From positions 1 through 64,000 of the forward strand of contig NZ_JOEA01000007.1 of NCBI RefSeq assembly GCF_000719115.1: 64,000 nucleotides of DNA. Reading direction: 5' to 3'. The translations under genes and the position numbers were made by a program. This stretch comes from Lentzea albidocapillata (lineage in GTDB: Bacteria > Actinomycetota > Actinomycetes > Mycobacteriales > Pseudonocardiaceae). The first letter of the stretch is position 1. Every line of letters starts with the position of its first letter. Positions 1 through 7,892 of this stretch are shown piece after piece. The notes under the pieces were generated by a model. It did not search any database, was not told the origin of the DNA, and saw only the letters and a list, made by a program, of their open reading frames with translations.

Positions 1-248
1 ATGAGGGGAGCATCCCGCCCACTCAAGGTAAAGCCCCAATCGCCGAGTGCGTGGGTCACCACCGCTTGACCAGCACGAAGAGGTTCACACGCCTCGGCTT
101 CGCCATTGGCGTGGGCGGCAGGGTGGCTCGGCTTCGCCATCGCCCTGTCGCGCGGTGGGCGAGCGGTCGTTGCGCTTCGCCGGGGTGTCGACACGCCGGT
201 AGAAGCGTTGCCACGGCGGGTGCTTTGCCCCATCCCGGCCTGGACCTG
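1..248. other. Intergenic stretch at left edge
   Basis: No convincing gene is seen. A 22-codon open frame at 1-69 on the plus strand has no visible ribosome binding site in the window and could be the tail of something outside it. The phrase ctcggcttcgccat occurs twice (around 92 and 127), a short direct repeat. The stretch lies downstream of the minus-strand EspG-like gene, so a terminator may be here, but no strong hairpin was picked out. Confidence 0.4.
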
Positions 249-1055
249 TCAGGAGCCGGTGGCCTCCGCCAGCAGTTCCACCAGGTGGTGGTGCATGCGG
301 CGGTAGTCGACCGGCGTGATGGTCGACCAGGGTGGCTGGCCCTCCGGCGCCCGGCGCATCTGCAGGTAGCGGCCCTTCGGGGTGTCGTAGAACGCGACCA
401 CGCGGTCTGGGCGGACTCGTTTGCCCCACTTGTCGCGGGCCGCTGCGCCGAACTGGCCTCGGTTCGAGGCGTCGCGGATCATCTCGGCCAGTGTGTGGGC
501 GTCGTCGGCGCGGAGAGTGCCGCGTAGTGCCTCTTCCAGCTCTTCCGGGGTGCTCGCTGAGGTTGCTGCTGCGTCCAGGTCCGCGGACGGGAGGGTGATG
601 GAGTGGCCCTCGCCCGCCGGGGCGGTGGGGAGGGCTGTCAGGGCCTCTCGGGGGAGGCCGTCGGCTTCCGCTGGGCGGAGGATCAGCTGGGTGCCGTCGA
701 GGATCGCCAGGACGCCTGCCTGGCCCTTGCCGGCGGCCAGGACGCGGAGGCTGCGTTCGTGCAGCCACATGCGGGCGTCGATCTCCTGTTGCGGGCGGTT
801 CAGGACGTGCAGCAGGTCTTCGAGGGTCGGGTCCAGGGAACGGCGGCCGCCGAGGCCGCGGGCGTCCAGCTGGAGCCAGACGCGGTCCTCGATGGCTCGG
901 CGTTCCTCGGTGGTCTTGCCCGGTGACGGGACCTTCAGGACGAGTGGCATCGTCTCCAGGCCCAGGTGGTCCCAGAGAACGTCGAACTCCAGCGTGGAGA
1001 TCACCACAGGGTCGCGCGTGTCGCTCGCCCCGACGTCCAAGCCGAACAGAGTCAT
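249..1055 (-). CDS. EspG-family ESX secretion-associated protein
   Basis: 268 aa, close to the usual length of EspG-like proteins (about 250-290). In mycobacteria EspG is a cytosolic chaperone that binds the tip of PE-PPE dimers and keeps them soluble before type VII (ESX) export. What is seen: an N-terminal segment typical of the family (VVISTLEFDVLWDHLGLE, residues 18-35), a central W-L-x-ER-S-LRV-L strand, and a C-terminal YLQMRRAP followed by an amphipathic helix. The ATG overlaps the stop of the upstream PPE-like gene by four bases (ATGA), which implies translational coupling and fits a chaperone/client pair. No signal peptide or membrane segment. Family assignment is by pattern and context; the client is inferred. 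Confidence 0.8.
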   Translation of the reverse strand: MTLFGLDVGASDTRDPVVISTLEFDVLWDHLGLETMPLVLKVPSPGKTTEERRAIEDRVWLQLDARGLGGRRSLDPTLEDLLHVLNRPQQEIDARMWLHERSLRVLAAGKGQAGVLAILDGTQLILRPAEADGLPREALTALPTAPAGEGHSITLPSADLDAAATSASTPEELEEALRGTLRADDAHTLAEMIRDASNRGQFGAAARDKWGKRVRPDRVVAFYDTPKGRYLQMRRAPEGQPPWSTITPVDYRRMHHHLVELLAEATGS

Positions 1056-2269
1056 CAGTCGGTCGTGCTCTCCCCGATCACGGGCAACGTGTAGCTGCCC
1101 ACGCCATAGATGTCGTCGCGCTCGCGCAGGTAGTCGGCGGCCTTGTGTTCCAAGTCCTCCTCTTCCTCTCCCTTGCGCGCGCCGCCCATGCCGCCGAACG
1201 GGTCGAACGACGGTGGCATCGGCACGGCCCTGCGGTGGACCTGGTCGTTGTTCGAGGCACCGACCGTGCCCATCGAGCCCATCGCGGAACCCGCCGCGCC
1301 CGAGACACCGGCTGTCTGGCCCTGCTGCATGACCGTGCCCATGGCGGCCGCGCTGGAGGTGGCGGTCGCGCCTTCCTCCATCTGCTTCGCCTCGGAGCCG
1401 GTGGACGAACCCGAACGGCTGGACGTGCGCTGGCCCGGCAGGCCGACACCCGCGGCGCCCGTGCCGCCAGGCCCGGCGGTGCCGGTGGTGCCTGCCGACG
1501 AGAGCGAGGTGTTCGAGCTCTTCACCGGAGCCGCGCCGGTATTGGTACCGGTGCCCGAGGTGCTCGTCGTGGAACCCGGTGCGGGCGTGCCGCCACGGGG
1601 CGGCGGGGCGGTGGAGCCGCGCGTGCCGGACGAGGTGCGGCCACGCGTCGCGCTGCCACCCGTTCCGTGCGGGCCGACGCCCCAGACAGCGGCCGTGCCG
1701 ATCTGGACGCCACCGCCGTGCGTGGGGCCGGTGCCGCTGATCTGCAGCTGCGGCGGCTGGGAGAACTGGCCGAGCGTCGAGGTGTTCGCCGTCGTGGACG
1801 ACGCGTAGGTCGACATGACCTCACGGGCGCGGCGCTCGGCGGCGTCCTGGGCCGCCTCCTGCTTCTCGTGGTCGGTCTGGCCGCCGAAGAGGTGCGTGAT
1901 GCCGGTGACGAGGGCACCCGGCTGCTCGGCGGTCACCTTGACCGGCGCCGGCATGTCCGCGCGGGCCTTCGAGACGTAACCGGCCTGCAGTTCGGCCGAG
2001 TAGCGCATGACGTCCGCGCCGGTGCGTGCGCCGTCCGCCCAGGCAGCGATCGGGTTCAGGCCGGCCTGCGCCAAGTCGGCGGCCTTGCCCTGCCACTTCG
2101 CGCCCGACTGGGAGATGCCCTTGTGCAGGTCGTCGTTGATCTCGGACAGCGCGGCCGAGACGCCCTGCCAGCGCTCCATCGACGTGAACGACGCGGAGGC
2201 GCCGGGACCCGCGTGGATGCGTTCGTACAGCTCTTTGTGGCTGAAGCCCTGCCAGCGGTGATCGGCCAT
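1055..2269 (-). CDS. PPE-like ESX substrate with low-complexity tail
   Basis: About 404 aa. The first ~130 residues are helical and resemble the PPE/WXG100 superfamily (WQGFSHKELYERIHAGPG, then WQGKAADLAQAGLNPIAAWADGA), while residues ~180-370 are a Gly/Ser/Thr/Pro-rich low-complexity region and the end is charged (KGEEEEDLEHKAADYLRERDDIYG). Such proteins are usually exported by type VII secretion with an EspG partner, which is encoded directly downstream. I chose ATG at 2269, two bases after the preceding gene's stop; a GTG at 2278 overlapping that stop is equally possible and adds three residues. No YxxxD/E export motif was firmly assigned. Function of the tail is unknown. Confidence 0.7.
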   Translation of the reverse strand: MADHRWQGFSHKELYERIHAGPGASASFTSMERWQGVSAALSEINDDLHKGISQSGAKWQGKAADLAQAGLNPIAAWADGARTGADVMRYSAELQAGYVSKARADMPAPVKVTAEQPGALVTGITHLFGGQTDHEKQEAAQDAAERRAREVMSTYASSTTANTSTLGQFSQPPQLQISGTGPTHGGGVQIGTAAVWGVGPHGTGGSATRGRTSSGTRGSTAPPPRGGTPAPGSTTSTSGTGTNTGAAPVKSSNTSLSSAGTTGTAGPGGTGAAGVGLPGQRTSSRSGSSTGSEAKQMEEGATATSSAAAMGTVMQQGQTAGVSGAAGSAMGSMGTVGASNNDQVHRRAVPMPPSFDPFGGMGGARKGEEEEDLEHKAADYLRERDDIYGVGSYTLPVIGESTTD

Positions 2270-2271
2270 CG

Positions 2272-2637
2272 TCAGCACCCGCTCTTGTTCATCATGCCGG
2301 TGTTGTCGCCCTCGACCAGGTTGTACTGCCGCTCGATCTGGTTGAGGTTGTCCATCGCGGTCTTGAGCTGGCGCTGGTAGTTCAGCAGGGCCTGCAGCGC
2401 CGAGTCACCGTCCGCGATCGAACGGTCGTTGAACTTCTCGGCGGCCTCGGCGCTGACCGGGTCACCCGCCCACGGGCGCACGCGGAACTCGGTGATCGCC
2501 ATCTCGATCTGCTTGTCCAGCTTGATCAAGGCGGCCGAGAACGTGTTGCGCAACGCGGGGATAGCCTCCGGCTCCACGTTCAACTCGTGCTGGCCGGGTG
2601 GCGAGGTGTCTGCCCCGCTACGTCCCCCTGGCGGCAT
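2272..2637 (-). CDS. Small helical ESX-associated protein
   Basis: 121 aa, first gene of the three-gene minus-strand set with the PPE-like and EspG-like genes. GGAGG sits eight bases before the ATG. Residues ~20-110 are predicted to form two long helices separated by a short turn (FRVRPWAGDPVSAEAAEKF), a hairpin layout like that of WXG100 or PE-type partners, with a W-A-G near the turn. By position and fold it could be the partner that dimerises with the PPE-like product. The first 18 residues are Pro/Gly-rich and probably disordered. I do not recognise a named family. Confidence 0.6.
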   Translation of the reverse strand: MPPGGRSGADTSPPGQHELNVEPEAIPALRNTFSAALIKLDKQIEMAITEFRVRPWAGDPVSAEAAEKFNDRSIADGDSALQALLNYQRQLKTAMDNLNQIERQYNLVEGDNTGMMNKSGC

Positions 2638-2734
2638 GGTGAAACCTCCGGCGGTTGTGCCTACAAGCGCTTCGACACTCTAACCACTGAAGGTAACGCT
2701 GTGGAGTGCGAACAGTGACATCCGCCCGTGTGGG

Positions 2735-3319
2735 TCAGCGCTTCTTGAGCAGACTGGCCATCGCCGCCTCTGCCACCCGCTGGGCGCCGAGGCAAAGATG
2801 ATCTTGTTGCACCGCAGTGGAATTGCCGCCGTCGCGGAACATCACGTCGAGGAACTGCCCGTCGGCGACGTCTACCTCGACGTTGCAGGCGTTGTTCACG
2901 TCGGGTGTGCGGACAGTGATCGCCGTGTACCCCTCGATCGCGCTCACGGTGTAGTCGACCTGAGCGTTCTCCGAGAGCCACACGTCGGCGCCGGAGACCA
3001 GCACGAGTGCGATCCTCGCCACGTTCCCGCTCGTCGTGCTGCGGATCGTGCACGCCCGCGCGCTGCCGAAGCTCGGCTCGACGTACGCGCTGGGCGGGTT
3101 GTCGAGGCTCAGCGACATGCGCTGATCAGCGGTGAGCACCGCGCACGGGTCGACCGCGTCGAGCGGCAGCGCACGCGGCCGCTGCGGGAAGTCGAGCACG
3201 GAGGGCGTCGTCGTGGGGGACGGCGGCGGGGGCGGCGGAGTGGTCAGCGCACTCTGCTGGGGCAGCGCCGTGCACCCGGCGAGCGCCAACGCGACGATGA
3301 GGAGCCCGGTCGTCCGCAT
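2735..3319 (-). CDS. DUF3558-family lipoprotein
   Basis: 194 aa. The N-terminus is a lipoprotein signal (MRTTGLLIVALALAGC) with the lipidated cysteine at residue 16, followed by a Pro/Thr-rich linker and then the DUF3558 pattern: a DPCAVL segment near residue 57 and conserved cysteines (ACTI, NACNVEV, LCLG) that may form disulfides outside the membrane. DUF3558 proteins are common surface lipoproteins of Pseudonocardiales and mycobacteria with no known biochemical role. The nearby ESX accessory genes are a frequent neighbourhood, but a direct link is only inferred. Confidence 0.8.
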   Translation of the reverse strand: MRTTGLLIVALALAGCTALPQQSALTTPPPPPPSPTTTPSVLDFPQRPRALPLDAVDPCAVLTADQRMSLSLDNPPSAYVEPSFGSARACTIRSTTSGNVARIALVLVSGADVWLSENAQVDYTVSAIEGYTAITVRTPDVNNACNVEVDVADGQFLDVMFRDGGNSTAVQQDHLCLGAQRVAEAAMASLLKKR

Positions 3320-3325
3320 GGCCGG

Positions 3326-3892
3326 TCACCGTAGCTGCTCTGGGAAGGGGTCCGACGCAAGTCGTGACCACAGCAACTGGTCTTCGCGCTGATCATCGAC
3401 GATCGCCTCCTCGCGAAGACGACCCTCAAGAGTGAATCCGCACTTCTCCGCGACTCTCTGTGACGCCGTGTTCGAGACCGCGTGCCGGTAGGTGATCCGG
3501 TGCATCTCCATCGCGCCGTAGACCCAGCCCAGCACCGAGTTCAGCGCCGCCGGCAGCACGCCCTTGCCGCGGTGCCGCGGCTGGCTCCAGCACATCACCT
3601 CGGCCGAGAGGAGGTGGTGGTCGACGTTGTGGATGACGATCCCGGCCATCACCTCGGCGGTGACGGCCTCGCACACCGCCCACGACCAGCGGTAGTCCTT
3701 CTCCCATCCGTCGGTCAGCAGCAGGACGAGCGTCTCCGCGGACGGCGCGTCGTTTCCGGTCAGGCGGGGCATGTACCGCTTGGTCTCCGCGTCCGCGAAG
3801 GCCTCGGCCAGCGCCGGCACGTCGTCGATGCGGTCGTCGCTGCGAAAGGCGCGCAGGTAGTACTCGCCCGCGTTGATCTCAACTGGCTCCAC
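3326..3892 (-). CDS. GNAT family N-acetyltransferase
   Basis: 188 aa. The pattern is that of RimJ/RimL-type GNAT acetyltransferases: a YYLRAFRSDD start, a central strand (AGIVIHNVDHHLLSAEVMCW), the acetyl-CoA loop QPRHRGKGVLPAALNSVLGW near residues 108-127, and the closing NTASQRVAEKCGFTLEGRLRE motif characteristic of N-terminal protein acetyltransferases and their drug- or peptide-modifying relatives. The GTG start at 3892 gives the standard length. It ends seven bases before the DUF3558 gene and may be co-transcribed with the HAD gene upstream. The substrate cannot be told from sequence. Confidence 0.85.
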   Translation of the reverse strand: MEPVEINAGEYYLRAFRSDDRIDDVPALAEAFADAETKRYMPRLTGNDAPSAETLVLLLTDGWEKDYRWSWAVCEAVTAEVMAGIVIHNVDHHLLSAEVMCWSQPRHRGKGVLPAALNSVLGWVYGAMEMHRITYRHAVSNTASQRVAEKCGFTLEGRLREEAIVDDQREDQLLWSRLASDPFPEQLR

Positions 3893-3902
3893 GGCCAGCA
3901 GG

Positions 3903-4679
3903 CTAACCCTCGCCCGTGAAACCGTCGTGTTGCTCGGCCAGGTCGTCGAGCTCGGCGCGGTGAGCGGACGCGGGCAGACCGTCCGGCGCGGTCGTCAGCT
4001 CGACCACCCAGTCCACGTCCTCGGCGTCGTCCTCGCCCGCCAGCATGTCCCTGTGCACAGCGCACGGACCCCAGCCGCTCCCCAGCAGCGACGCCGCCAC
4101 CCCCTCGGCCTCGTCGCGGTCCGGCAGGATCAGCAGCACGGTCGGCGGAATCAGTTCGCGCACCGCCAGCGCCCTCCGCAAGGCCGCCGTGTCCGGCACG
4201 TGCACGCCGTCCAGGCCCGCCTCACGTGCGGCGGCCGCGTTCTTGGCGTCGTCGTCGCAGAACACGCCCGTCGAGTACCCGAGTTCGTCCAGCACCCTGC
4301 GGTAGATCGCGGGGTCCGGCTTCGCCACACCGAGCCGGGAGGAGTTGAAGACCGCGTCGACCTCGCCGTCGAGGCCGAGCAGTGCGAGGTCCGCCTCCAG
4401 TCGGGTGGTCGCGTTGGACAGCAACGCCACGAAGCACTGCCGCCGGGCCACCCGCACCAACGCCAGCGCCTCCGCGATCACCTCACCGGAGGTGGCCGCG
4501 AACTCCGGGCCGACCGCCTCCCGCCACTGCTCGTCGGAGATCTCCCCGGTGATCGCGCGGTGCAGCAGCGACGGCTCGAAGGCGATCTCGGCCAGCTCGG
4601 CGGACATCGGCGGAAAGGACCGCAGCACGCCGTCGAGATCCAGCAACAGCAAGGGTTTCAGCGTCGGCGTCCGTTCCAC
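3903..4679 (-). CDS. HAD-superfamily hydrolase
   Basis: 258 aa from GTG 4679. HAD motif I is DLDGVL near the start, motif II lies in the LLSNAT strand, and motifs III/IV are KPDPAIYRRVLDELG and VFCDDDAKNAAAAREAGL. This arrangement matches subfamily I phosphatases that act on small phosphorylated metabolites. A longer frame runs upstream of 4679 but lies inside the DUF1707 gene and lacks HAD-like sequence. GTG at 4679 gives a 22-base overlap with that gene; CTG at 4661 would be the next option. The last ~60 residues (LLILPDRDEAEGVAASLLGSG onward) are not part of the HAD core and look like a small separate domain. Substrate unknown. Confidence 0.75.
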   Translation of the reverse strand: MERTPTLKPLLLLDLDGVLRSFPPMSAELAEIAFEPSLLHRAITGEISDEQWREAVGPEFAATSGEVIAEALALVRVARRQCFVALLSNATTRLEADLALLGLDGEVDAVFNSSRLGVAKPDPAIYRRVLDELGYSTGVFCDDDAKNAAAAREAGLDGVHVPDTAALRRALAVRELIPPTVLLILPDRDEAEGVAASLLGSGWGPCAVHRDMLAGEDDAEDVDWVVELTTAPDGLPASAHRAELDDLAEQHDGFTGEG

Positions 4680-5044
4680 TGGCCCCACAGGATCGCCACG
4701 GCGGGGACGAGAAGGAAGATCAGCGGGTTCTTCACCAGCGCGAAGAACAGGATCACCACGGCGATGCCCACCACGGGCACGACCGCACTTTCCCACCGGC
4801 GCGCGGGCGCCTTGGCGGGCTCGTTGAACATCGGCACGGGCGAGACGAACTGCGGCCGCGGATCAGGCAGGTCGTAGAACAACGCCATCAGTTCACCGCG
4901 CGTCTTCGCGGTGGTGATCTTCGCGGACCGGTCGCCGTACTCGTTGATGTCGATGCGGCCCGCGCTCATGTGCTCACCGAGCACCTGCAACGCCTGCTGA
5001 CGCTCGGTGTCACCGATGCGGATGTCCCTGCTCGGGTCGCTCAC
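4658..5044 (-). CDS. DUF1707 protein with membrane tail
   Basis: 128 aa. Residues 1-55 match the DUF1707 pattern (RIGDTERQQALQVLGEHMSAGRID followed by EYGDRSAKITTAKTRGELMALFYDLP), a short actinobacterial domain thought to act as an interaction or regulatory module. Two adjacent hydrophobic segments follow at about residues 88-103 and 107-122, and the protein ends in RRR, so it is probably anchored in the membrane with the DUF1707 domain in the cytoplasm. The stop overlaps the start region of the HAD gene. Confidence 0.85.
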   Translation of the reverse strand: MSDPSRDIRIGDTERQQALQVLGEHMSAGRIDINEYGDRSAKITTAKTRGELMALFYDLPDPRPQFVSPVPMFNEPAKAPARRWESAVVPVVGIAVVILFFALVKNPLIFLLVPAVAILWGQWNGRRR

Positions 5045-5171
5045 GAACCAATCGTAGGTGAGCGACCCGGCCGGTCAGTGCTTCAGCGTGCAGATCACAG
5101 GCAGCCGCCTCGGTCCCGGCGCCAGCGTCAGACCCGCTGCGGGCGTCGAATCCGCCGCGGGTGCCAGACCC

Positions 5172-5273
5172 GCCGCGAGTCTCGGCCCGCCGCGAGTCTC
5201 GGCCCGCCGCGAGTCTCGGCCCGCCGCGAGTCTCGACCGGCCGCAAGTCTCGGCCCACCGCAAGTGTCAGACC
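5172..5273. repeat. 17-bp tandem repeat, six copies
   Basis: Six head-to-tail copies of a 17-base unit (gccgcgagtctcggccc). Copies 1-3 are identical, copy 4 differs at two or three bases, and copies 5-6 carry gccgcaagt variants. Degenerate versions extend upstream to about 5120. The unit is not a multiple of three, which argues against coding. It lies between the divergent-facing ends of the DUF1707 gene start and the carboxylase stop, so it is downstream of the carboxylase gene. Likely a slippage-generated minisatellite. Confidence 0.85.
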
Positions 5274-5337
5274 CCCTGAGTACGTTGGGTCGCGGGGGAC
5301 CCACCACCCAGGGGGACCCCTGCGCGAGCCTGCGCCC

Positions 5338-7101
5338 TCAGTCCTTCAGTTCGCAGATGACGGTGCCCTGCGTGATCGGGTCGCCGGGCGCGGCCGCGAG
5401 ACCCGTCACCGTGCCGGCCTTGTGCGCGGTCACCGGGTTCTCCATCTTCATGGCCTCCAGCACCACGATCAGGTCGCCCGCCTCGACGGTCTGCCCGTCC
5501 TCGACGGCCACCTTCACGATCGTGCCCTGCATCGGCGCCGCCACCGCGTCACCCGACACGGCCGCGCCGCTGCCACCCGCGCGCTTGGCCTTCGGCTTCT
5601 TCGCGGCGGCAGCAGGTCGTGAACCAACCGCGAGATCGCCCGGCAGCGACACCTCCAGGCGACGCCCGCCGACCTCGACGACGACGGTCTGCCGCGGCGT
5701 CTCCTCGTCCGCAGCCTCAAAAGCGCCCGCGAACGGTGCGATCTGGTTGTCGAACTCCGTCTCGATCCACCGCGTGTGGACGGTGAAGCCCTCGGGCTTC
5801 TCGGCGGTGAACGCCGCGTCGCGCACGATCACGCGGTGGAACGGCAGCACCGTCGCCATGCCCTCGACGACCATCTCGTCCAGCGCCCGCCGCGCGCGGG
5901 CCAGGGCCTCTTCGCGGGTCTCGCCGGTCACGATCAGCTTGGCCAGCAACGAGTCGAACTGCCCGCCGATCACCGAACCCGACTCGACACCGGCGTCGAC
6001 GCGGACACCGGGGCCGGACGGCGCGATGAACGTCGTGACGGTGCCGGGCGCGGGCAGGAAGCCGCGGCCGGCGTCCTCGCCGTTGATGCGGAACTCGATC
6101 GAGTGCGCGCGCGGCGCCGGGTCCTCGGTGAAACGCAGCTTCTCGCCGGCGGCGATGCGGAACTGCTCGCGCACCAGGTCGAGGCCCGTCGTCTCCTCCG
6201 ACACCGGGTGTTCGACCTGCAGGCGCGTGTTGACCTCCAGGAACGAGATCGACCCGTCCATGCCGACGAGGTACTCGACGGTGCCGGCGCCGTGGTAGCC
6301 CGCTTCGAGGCAGATCGCGCGGGCCGACGAGTGGATCGTGGCGCGCTGCTCGTCGGTCAGGAACGGCGCGGGCGCCTCCTCGACGAGCTTCTGGTGGCGG
6401 CGCTGCAACGAGCAGTCGCGCGTGCCGACGACGATCACGTTGCCGTGGGTGTCGGCAAGGACCTGCGCTTCGACATGGCGCGGCTTGTCCAGGTAGCGCT
6501 CGACGAAGCACTCGCCGCGGCCGAACGCCGTGACGGCCTCGCGGACCGCGGAGTCGAACAGTTCGGGGATTTCCTCGAGAGTGCGCGCGACCTTCAGGCC
6601 ACGGCCGCCACCGCCGAACGCCGCCTTGATCGCGACCGGCAACCCGTGCTCCGAGGCGAACGCGATGATCTCGTCCGGCCCGTTGACCGGGTCCTTGGTG
6701 CCGGGCACCAGCGGCGCGCCCGCGCGCATCGCGATGTGCCGCGCCGTCACCTTGTCGCCGAGGTCGCGGATCGCCTGCGGGGTCGGGCCGATCCACACCA
6801 GCCCGGCGTCGAGCACGGCCTGCGCGAACTCGGCGTTCTCGGACAGGAAGCCGTAGCCGGGGTGCACGGAGTCGGCGCCGGACTGAGCGGCGGCCGCCAG
6901 CACCTTCTCGAACGACAGGTAGCTCTCACCGGGGGTGTTGCCGCCCAGCGCGAACGCCTCGTCGGCGAGCCGCACGAACGGTGCGTCGCGGTCGGGATCG
7001 GCGTAGACGGCGACGCTCGTCAGACCGGCGTCACGGCAGGCGCGGATGACCCGGACGGCGATCTCACCGCGGTTCGCGATGAGGACCTTGCGCAGCGACA
7101 C
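5338..7101 (-). CDS. Acyl-CoA carboxylase alpha subunit (biotin carboxylase + BCCP)
   Basis: 587 aa, the normal length of actinobacterial AccA3/AccA. It carboxylates its own biotin with ATP and bicarbonate, then the beta subunit moves the carboxyl group to acetyl-, propionyl- or longer acyl-CoA. Seen: biotin carboxylase N-domain ([17 protein letters not shown]), ATP-grasp with the glycine loop [13 protein letters not shown], the VEHPVSEE active-site region, and a C-terminal biotinyl domain with EAMKMENPV, where the lysine at about residue 552 is biotinylated. AGGAGG lies upstream of the GTG start, and a TAATTA hexamer at 7128-7133 is a plausible -10. Beta, epsilon and BirA genes follow at 12-14.7 kb. 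Confidence 0.95.
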   Translation of the reverse strand: MSLRKVLIANRGEIAVRVIRACRDAGLTSVAVYADPDRDAPFVRLADEAFALGGNTPGESYLSFEKVLAAAAQSGADSVHPGYGFLSENAEFAQAVLDAGLVWIGPTPQAIRDLGDKVTARHIAMRAGAPLVPGTKDPVNGPDEIIAFASEHGLPVAIKAAFGGGGRGLKVARTLEEIPELFDSAVREAVTAFGRGECFVERYLDKPRHVEAQVLADTHGNVIVVGTRDCSLQRRHQKLVEEAPAPFLTDEQRATIHSSARAICLEAGYHGAGTVEYLVGMDGSISFLEVNTRLQVEHPVSEETTGLDLVREQFRIAAGEKLRFTEDPAPRAHSIEFRINGEDAGRGFLPAPGTVTTFIAPSGPGVRVDAGVESGSVIGGQFDSLLAKLIVTGETREEALARARRALDEMVVEGMATVLPFHRVIVRDAAFTAEKPEGFTVHTRWIETEFDNQIAPFAGAFEAADEETPRQTVVVEVGGRRLEVSLPGDLAVGSRPAAAAKKPKAKRAGGSGAAVSGDAVAAPMQGTIVKVAVEDGQTVEAGDLIVVLEAMKMENPVTAHKAGTVTGLAAAPGDPITQGTVICELKD

Positions 7102-7235
7102 GGCGTCGTACCTCCTGCTGGACCGGTTAATTACGGCTCTGGCTGGTGCCGCAGTCTACGGAAATAGGTGAACTCCGAGAGGGAGAGACGCCTCACTTCA
7201 CACCCATCGTGAGCCCATCGAGCACAATCTGCGAT
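7102..7235. promoter_or_regulatory. Divergent promoter region, carboxylase / VCBS-like gene
   Basis: 134 bases separate the minus-strand carboxylase start and the plus-strand gene beginning at GTG 7236. An AT-rich palindromic taatta (7128-7133) stands out in the GC-rich context and is a reasonable -10 for the carboxylase gene. No clear -35 pair could be fixed. Confidence 0.4.
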
Positions 7236-7892
7236 GTGGGTGGAACCAGGTCCGTGCAGGTGGTCGCCGTCGTTGCCGCCGTGGTCTTCGCAGCGGGGCT
7301 GGTGTTCGCCTATTTCCAGAGGCCTGACAACACCGATTCAGGTCAATCCGGCATCGATCCCGGAATGCGGTGCGGTACCACCGTCTGCCAGGTCGTCATC
7401 GGCAGATCGGTCGGCGGCGACCTCGTCGAGCTGCTCTCCGGAACGGGCGGCGGGCGGATCAGGGTGACCGGCGAGTCGGGTCCGTTCGTCTTCGAGATGA
7501 CCATCGCCGAGTCCGGCGCGACGGTGAACGACAAGTCGTTGCTGTGCTCGGAGGCGACCATCAGCGTGTGCCTCGTGCGCGGCGAGCAGAACGGCAAGGC
7601 GCTCGGCGAGGTGTTGATCCGCAAGGACGGCACGTGGTCGCGCGCGCAGGCCGCCTATCTGTCCAGCGCCGGGTACCTCGGGCTGCACGACGTCAACGAC
7701 GACGGCACGGCGGACGTCGTCTCGGCCCAGCGCGGCTGCGACGGTCAGTGCAACGACTCGTTCGTGCAGGTGTTCTCGGCGCTCGGGCCGATCATCGGCT
7801 GTACGACGCCGGCGCCGGCGCGGGAGCAGCTCGCTGGCTGGCCCGCACCGGCGCCGAAGTTGTCGCAGTTGCGCCCCTGCGCGAACGGCTAG
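7236..7892 (+). CDS. Membrane-anchored hypothetical protein, VCBS/EF-hand-like motif
   Basis: 218 aa from GTG 7236; the open frame continues upstream to 7146 but the hydrophobic anchor begins right after this GTG. A single membrane segment occupies residues ~8-26 (VVAVVAAVVFAAGLVFAYF), so the rest is outside the cell. The extracytoplasmic part has three cysteine pairs (MRCGTTVCQ, SLLCSEATISVCL, RGCDGQCND) and a GLHDVNDDGTADVV stretch, the Asp-rich calcium-binding loop found in VCBS/FG-GAP repeats. The function is unknown. Its stop overlaps the end of the convergent symporter gene by four bases. Confidence 0.65.
   Translation: MGGTRSVQVVAVVAAVVFAAGLVFAYFQRPDNTDSGQSGIDPGMRCGTTVCQVVIGRSVGGDLVELLSGTGGGRIRVTGESGPFVFEMTIAESGATVNDKSLLCSEATISVCLVRGEQNGKALGEVLIRKDGTWSRAQAAYLSSAGYLGLHDVNDDGTADVVSAQRGCDGQCNDSFVQVFSALGPIIGCTTPAPAREQLAGWPAPAPKLSQLRPCANG

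Noticed and set aside
1..69. 22-codon frame at the window start
   Set aside because: Cannot be judged as the tail of a larger gene or chance; no supporting signal inside the window.
923..2380. Long plus-strand open frame (485 codons) opposite the PPE-like gene
   Set aside because: It is Arg/Ala-rich antisense of the PPE-like coding sequence and has no domain or ribosome binding site; typical of GC-rich DNA.
5172..5273. Possible CRISPR array
   Set aside because: Repeats are 17 bp, head-to-tail without spacers and no cas genes are near, so it is a tandem repeat, not CRISPR.
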